Part shown: positions 4,771 through 7,149 of the stretch, piece after piece
Numbering within the stretch: the stretch's first letter is position 1
How the letters are laid out: the number at the start of each line of letters is the position of its first letter
Assembly (NCBI GenBank): GCA_025454715.1
Contig: JALONY010000073.1
Span: forward strand, 1 to 7,149
Length of the DNA stretch: 7,149 bases
From: Anaerolineae bacterium
GTDB lineage: Bacteria > Chloroflexota > Anaerolineae > Aggregatilineales > Phototrophicaceae
Direction of reading: 5' to 3'
Program-made: the position numbers and the translations under genes
Notes under the pieces: model-generated
What the model saw: the letters and a program-made list of their open reading frames with translations, nothing else
Database searches by the model: none
Told to the model about the DNA's origin: nothing

Positions 4771-6969
4771 ATGAAAGCGCATATGACACGGGTTCGACAT
4801 CTCGTTGTGTGGGTGATGTGCCTGCTGCCGTTGTGCGTGGCCAGCGCCCAGACCGGCACGCCCGCCGATACGGTCGGGCAATTCTTGACCGCGTGGGGGC
4901 AATCGGACAGCGCGGCCATGTACCGCCTGTTGGCCAGCCAAAGCCAAGCCGCCTATCCCGAGCAATTGTTCGTCAACCGCTACACCGTGGCCAACGAAGC
5001 CCTCGCCCTGACCGGCGTGCGCCATACCCTCGGCGACACGCGCTTTCAAGGCGTCACCGCCGCCGTGACCTACGACGTGGTCATCGAAAGCAGCCTGTTC
5101 GGGCAAATCGAGGACAGCGGGCGCACCATGCGCCTCGTCAACGAGGGCGGGCGCTGGGGCATCGCATGGTCGAGCATGGACATCTTCCCCCAGCTCCCCT
5201 CGGTCGGGCAAATCACCTCAAGCGGTGTCTTGCCCCCCCGCGCCAACATTTACGACCGCAACGGCAACCCAGTCGCCAACACCGGCACGGTCGTGACGAT
5301 GTACACCGCCCGCCCCAACATGACCAACGAGGCCGCGTGCTTGTCGTTGCTGGCGCAGCTCACCCGCCGCCCGCTGGCGGCCTATGAGCGCCTGCTGACC
5401 AATTACCCGCCCGGGTTCGACACCATCTTCAACATCGGCGAGATGAACCTCGACACGTTCGAGGCCAACCGCGCCGCCCTGACCGGTACCTGCGGCATCA
5501 GCATCACCAGCGAGCGCCAGACCCGCGCCTATTATGGCAACAACGCCATGGGGCACGTCGCGGGCTACACCGGCCAGATGAGCCCCGAGCAGGTGGCCGA
5601 GTTCACCCGCCTCGGCTACAGCAGTGACGCCCGCATCGGGCAGGCCGGAGTCGAGCGGGTGTACGAGCGCCAATTGGCGGGCACCGCCGAGCGCGTCTTA
5701 CGCATCATCGACTCGGGCGGGACGGTACTGCGCGAGTTCGCCACCCAGAGCGGTAGCGCCCCCGCGCCGGTGCAGATGACCATCGACCGCGACCTACAAT
5801 TGGCCTTCGCCCAAGCCATGTTCGACGCCTACCAATACGCCGCGCCCGACTGGGGCGGGGTGGCCGCCGAGGGCGCGGGCGTCATCATCGACGTGAAGAC
5901 CGGCGCGATTTTGGCCATGGTCAGCTACCCGTTCGTTGACCCGCAATTGTTCGACCCGACCTCACCCGAGCCGCTCCGGCGCGTCGAGCTGTTGCGCCAA
6001 GTCACCAGCGACGAGCGCCGCCCGCTCACCAACCACGCCATCCAGAGCCGCTACACCCCCGGGTCGGTCTATAAGCTGGTCACCGCAGCCGCGGTGCTCA
6101 ACGAGGGCATCACCCAGCCCGGCGAGGTGTTCGATTGCCAATTGTATTGGTCGGGCACGGCCTTGGGCGACGAGATTCAGCAACGCCCCGACTGGCGCGT
6201 GGCCGACGGCTTCCCCGCCGCGGGGCCGGTCACCCCTGCCGAGGCGGTCAGCACCTCGTGTAACCCGTTCTTCTGGGAGACCGGCGCAGTCCTGTTCAAC
6301 CGCTCCGGCAACCTGCTGGCCGACTACGCCCGCCGCTTGGGGATGGGCGAGCCGTACACCATCTACCCGGGGCTGGCCGAGGCCGCCGCAGACTTGGACA
6401 ACCCGGCCTCGGTCGCCCGCGCCATCAACAACAGCGTCGGGCAGGGTGACGTGACCGTCCCGCCCATCCAAATCGCGGTGATGACCGCGACGCTGGCCAA
6501 CGGCGGCACGGCCTATCGCCCGTACATCGTGCAGCAGGTCGGCGGGTTCGACGGCGCGCCGTTGGTCGAGCGGTTCGAGCCCGAAATCCTGAACGAAATC
6601 GACTTCGCGCCCGGGGTGCTGGAGGAGATTCAGCGCGGGATGTGCGGCACCACCACCAATGAAGACCTCGGGACGGCCTACATCCGCTTCAACAACGCGC
6701 CCTACAGCTCATGCGGCAAGACCGGCACCGCCCAGACCGCCCGCTACCCCAATGCGTGGTACACCGCCTACGCCCCCGCCGACGACCCGCAAATCGCCAT
6801 CACGGTGGTCGTGTCGCAGTCGCTGGAAGGCTCACAGGTGGCCGCCCCCATCGTGCGGCGCGTGCTGGATTATTACTTCAACGCCCAGCGCATCGAGCCT
6901 TACCCCGACTGGTGGGCGATTGCGCCCTATGAGCCGCTCAACATCCCCGAAGGCAGCACCGGAGGCTAA
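4771..6969 (+). CDS. Class B penicillin-binding protein (D,D-transpeptidase) with MecA_N-like domain
   Basis: This 732-residue enzyme should cross-link peptidoglycan on the outer face of the membrane. Domains in order are an N-terminal hydrophobic segment (about 11-26), an NTF2-like MecA_N-type domain (about 31-142), a PBP dimerisation/linker domain opening with PPRANIYDRNG (155-165), and the transpeptidase domain (about 333-700). All three catalytic motifs are present: S432-V-Y-K435, S496-C-N498 and K650-T-G652. The hydrophobic segment ends in VASA before Q27, which resembles a signal peptidase I site, so the protein could be released rather than anchored; class B enzymes are usually anchored. 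ATG 4783 (Met5) is an alternative start: AAGGG directly abuts ATG 4771 but lies 12 bases from 4783. This is the first gene of the rightward unit. The layout is closest to PBP2a/PbpA-like class B proteins; a cell-division or elongation role cannot be told apart here. Confidence 0.96.
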   Translation: MKAHMTRVRHLVVWVMCLLPLCVASAQTGTPADTVGQFLTAWGQSDSAAMYRLLASQSQAAYPEQLFVNRYTVANEALALTGVRHTLGDTRFQGVTAAVTYDVVIESSLFGQIEDSGRTMRLVNEGGRWGIAWSSMDIFPQLPSVGQITSSGVLPPRANIYDRNGNPVANTGTVVTMYTARPNMTNEAACLSLLAQLTRRPLAAYERLLTNYPPGFDTIFNIGEMNLDTFEANRAALTGTCGISITSERQTRAYYGNNAMGHVAGYTGQMSPEQVAEFTRLGYSSDARIGQAGVERVYERQLAGTAERVLRIIDSGGTVLREFATQSGSAPAPVQMTIDRDLQLAFAQAMFDAYQYAAPDWGGVAAEGAGVIIDVKTGAILAMVSYPFVDPQLFDPTSPEPLRRVELLRQVTSDERRPLTNHAIQSRYTPGSVYKLVTAAAVLNEGITQPGEVFDCQLYWSGTALGDEIQQRPDWRVADGFPAAGPVTPAEAVSTSCNPFFWETGAVLFNRSGNLLADYARRLGMGEPYTIYPGLAEAAADLDNPASVARAINNSVGQGDVTVPPIQIAVMTATLANGGTAYRPYIVQQVGGFDGAPLVERFEPEILNEIDFAPGVLEEIQRGMCGTTTNEDLGTAYIRFNNAPYSSCGKTGTAQTARYPNAWYTAYAPADDPQIAITVVVSQSLEGSQVAAPIVRRVLDYYFNAQRIEPYPDWWAIAPYEPLNIPEGSTGG
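6961..6965 (+). promoter_or_regulatory. Ribosome binding site of the zinc-binding protein gene
   Basis: GGAGG, formed by the last codons of the penicillin-binding protein gene, lies 9 bases before the ATG at 6975. It is the strongest Shine-Dalgarno in the window and supports a real gene starting there. Confidence 0.8.
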
Positions 6970-6974
6970 CCCCC

Positions 6975-7149
6975 ATGACCACCCCACCCCCTTACGACAT
7001 CGTGCGTTGCCCGTCGTGCGACGGCTACGGCTGGCTGAGCGACGAGTTCAGCGGTGAGCCCGAAGATTGCGATTGGTGCCGCGGCACCGGCTACGTCTAC
7101 CGTGACGCCGCCGGTGTAGACCGCCCCATCCCCGAGGCCGATTATGGGC
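6975..7149 (+). CDS. Small DnaJ-type zinc-binding protein, 5' part (3' end outside window)
   Basis: The 58 visible codons encode CPSCDGYGW (12-20) and CDWCRGTGY (32-40), two CxxCxGxG-like halves resembling the Cys-rich zinc fold of DnaJ. The four Cys (12, 15, 32, 35) could bind one zinc ion. There is no signal peptide, so it should be cytoplasmic. Acidic residues lie between and after the Cys pairs. The gene starts 5 bases after the penicillin-binding protein stop behind a GGAGG site, so the two are almost certainly co-transcribed. Such minimal zinc modules occur in chaperone-like proteins and in short uncharacterised bacterial proteins. The function is unknown, and the full length cannot be seen. 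Confidence 0.82.
   Translation, partial: MTTPPPYDIVRCPSCDGYGWLSDEFSGEPEDCDWCRGTGYVYRDAAGVDRPIPEADYG

Noticed and set aside
4648..5211. Upstream extension of the nuclease frame into the penicillin-binding protein gene
   Set aside because: The extension is antisense to the penicillin-binding protein gene and crosses the divergent promoter. A lipoprotein signal peptide begins at 4647, so the real start is there or at GTG 4656.
1..7149. CRISPR array, tRNA, insertion sequence, toxin-antitoxin pair or phage genes
   Set aside because: No spaced repeats, cloverleaf, transposase motif, terminal inverted repeats or phage-like genes were seen. Apart from the divergent region the window is filled by the listed genes.

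Overview
The window is a compact, GC-rich stretch of bacterial chromosome organised around one divergent promoter region at about 4657-4770. The organism is probably a member of the Chloroflexota (Anaerolineae-like). I infer this from the high GC content, from secreted and lipid-anchored proteins with Pro/Thr linkers, and from a class B penicillin-binding protein with an NTF2-like (MecA_N-type) domain. No ribosomal RNA or other marker gene is present, so the placement is tentative.

Leftward (minus strand) lies what looks like a single seven-gene operon. In transcription order it encodes a thermonuclease-family lipoprotein (4647-4141), a two-helix membrane protein with an acidic tail (4122-3667), a very basic small membrane protein (3677-3348), an SRAP/YedK-HMCES family DNA-protein crosslink protein (3327-2656), a Pro/Thr-rich lipoprotein (2651-1764), an exported M23 metallopeptidase (1759-740), and the N-terminal 247 codons of a GH20 beta-N-acetylhexosaminidase that runs off the left edge (743-1). 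Gaps are 20 bases or less and two junctions overlap (11 bp and an ATGA 4-bp overlap), so translation is probably coupled.

Rightward (plus strand) lies a class B penicillin-binding protein (4771-6969) with intact SxxK, SxN and KTG motifs. A small CxxC...CxxC zinc-binding protein follows 5 bases later behind a near-perfect Shine-Dalgarno; its 3' end is outside the window.

The divergent region carries a good sigma70-like promoter for the penicillin-binding protein, a weaker extended -10 candidate for the leftward operon, an imperfect inverted repeat between the two predicted start points, and a perfect 10-bp direct repeat flanking both promoters. The locus combines cell-wall synthesis (transpeptidase), cell-wall cleavage (M23) and amino-sugar release (GH20) with a secreted nuclease and a DNA-crosslink protein. 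The envelope theme is clear; the reason for the DNA-related members is not. I see no strong evidence of a novel defence or mobile system. The best leads are the shared control region, the pair of unknown membrane proteins, and the SRAP protein in an envelope operon. Almost all of the window is coding, and the only intergenic stretch over 100 bases is the divergent region.
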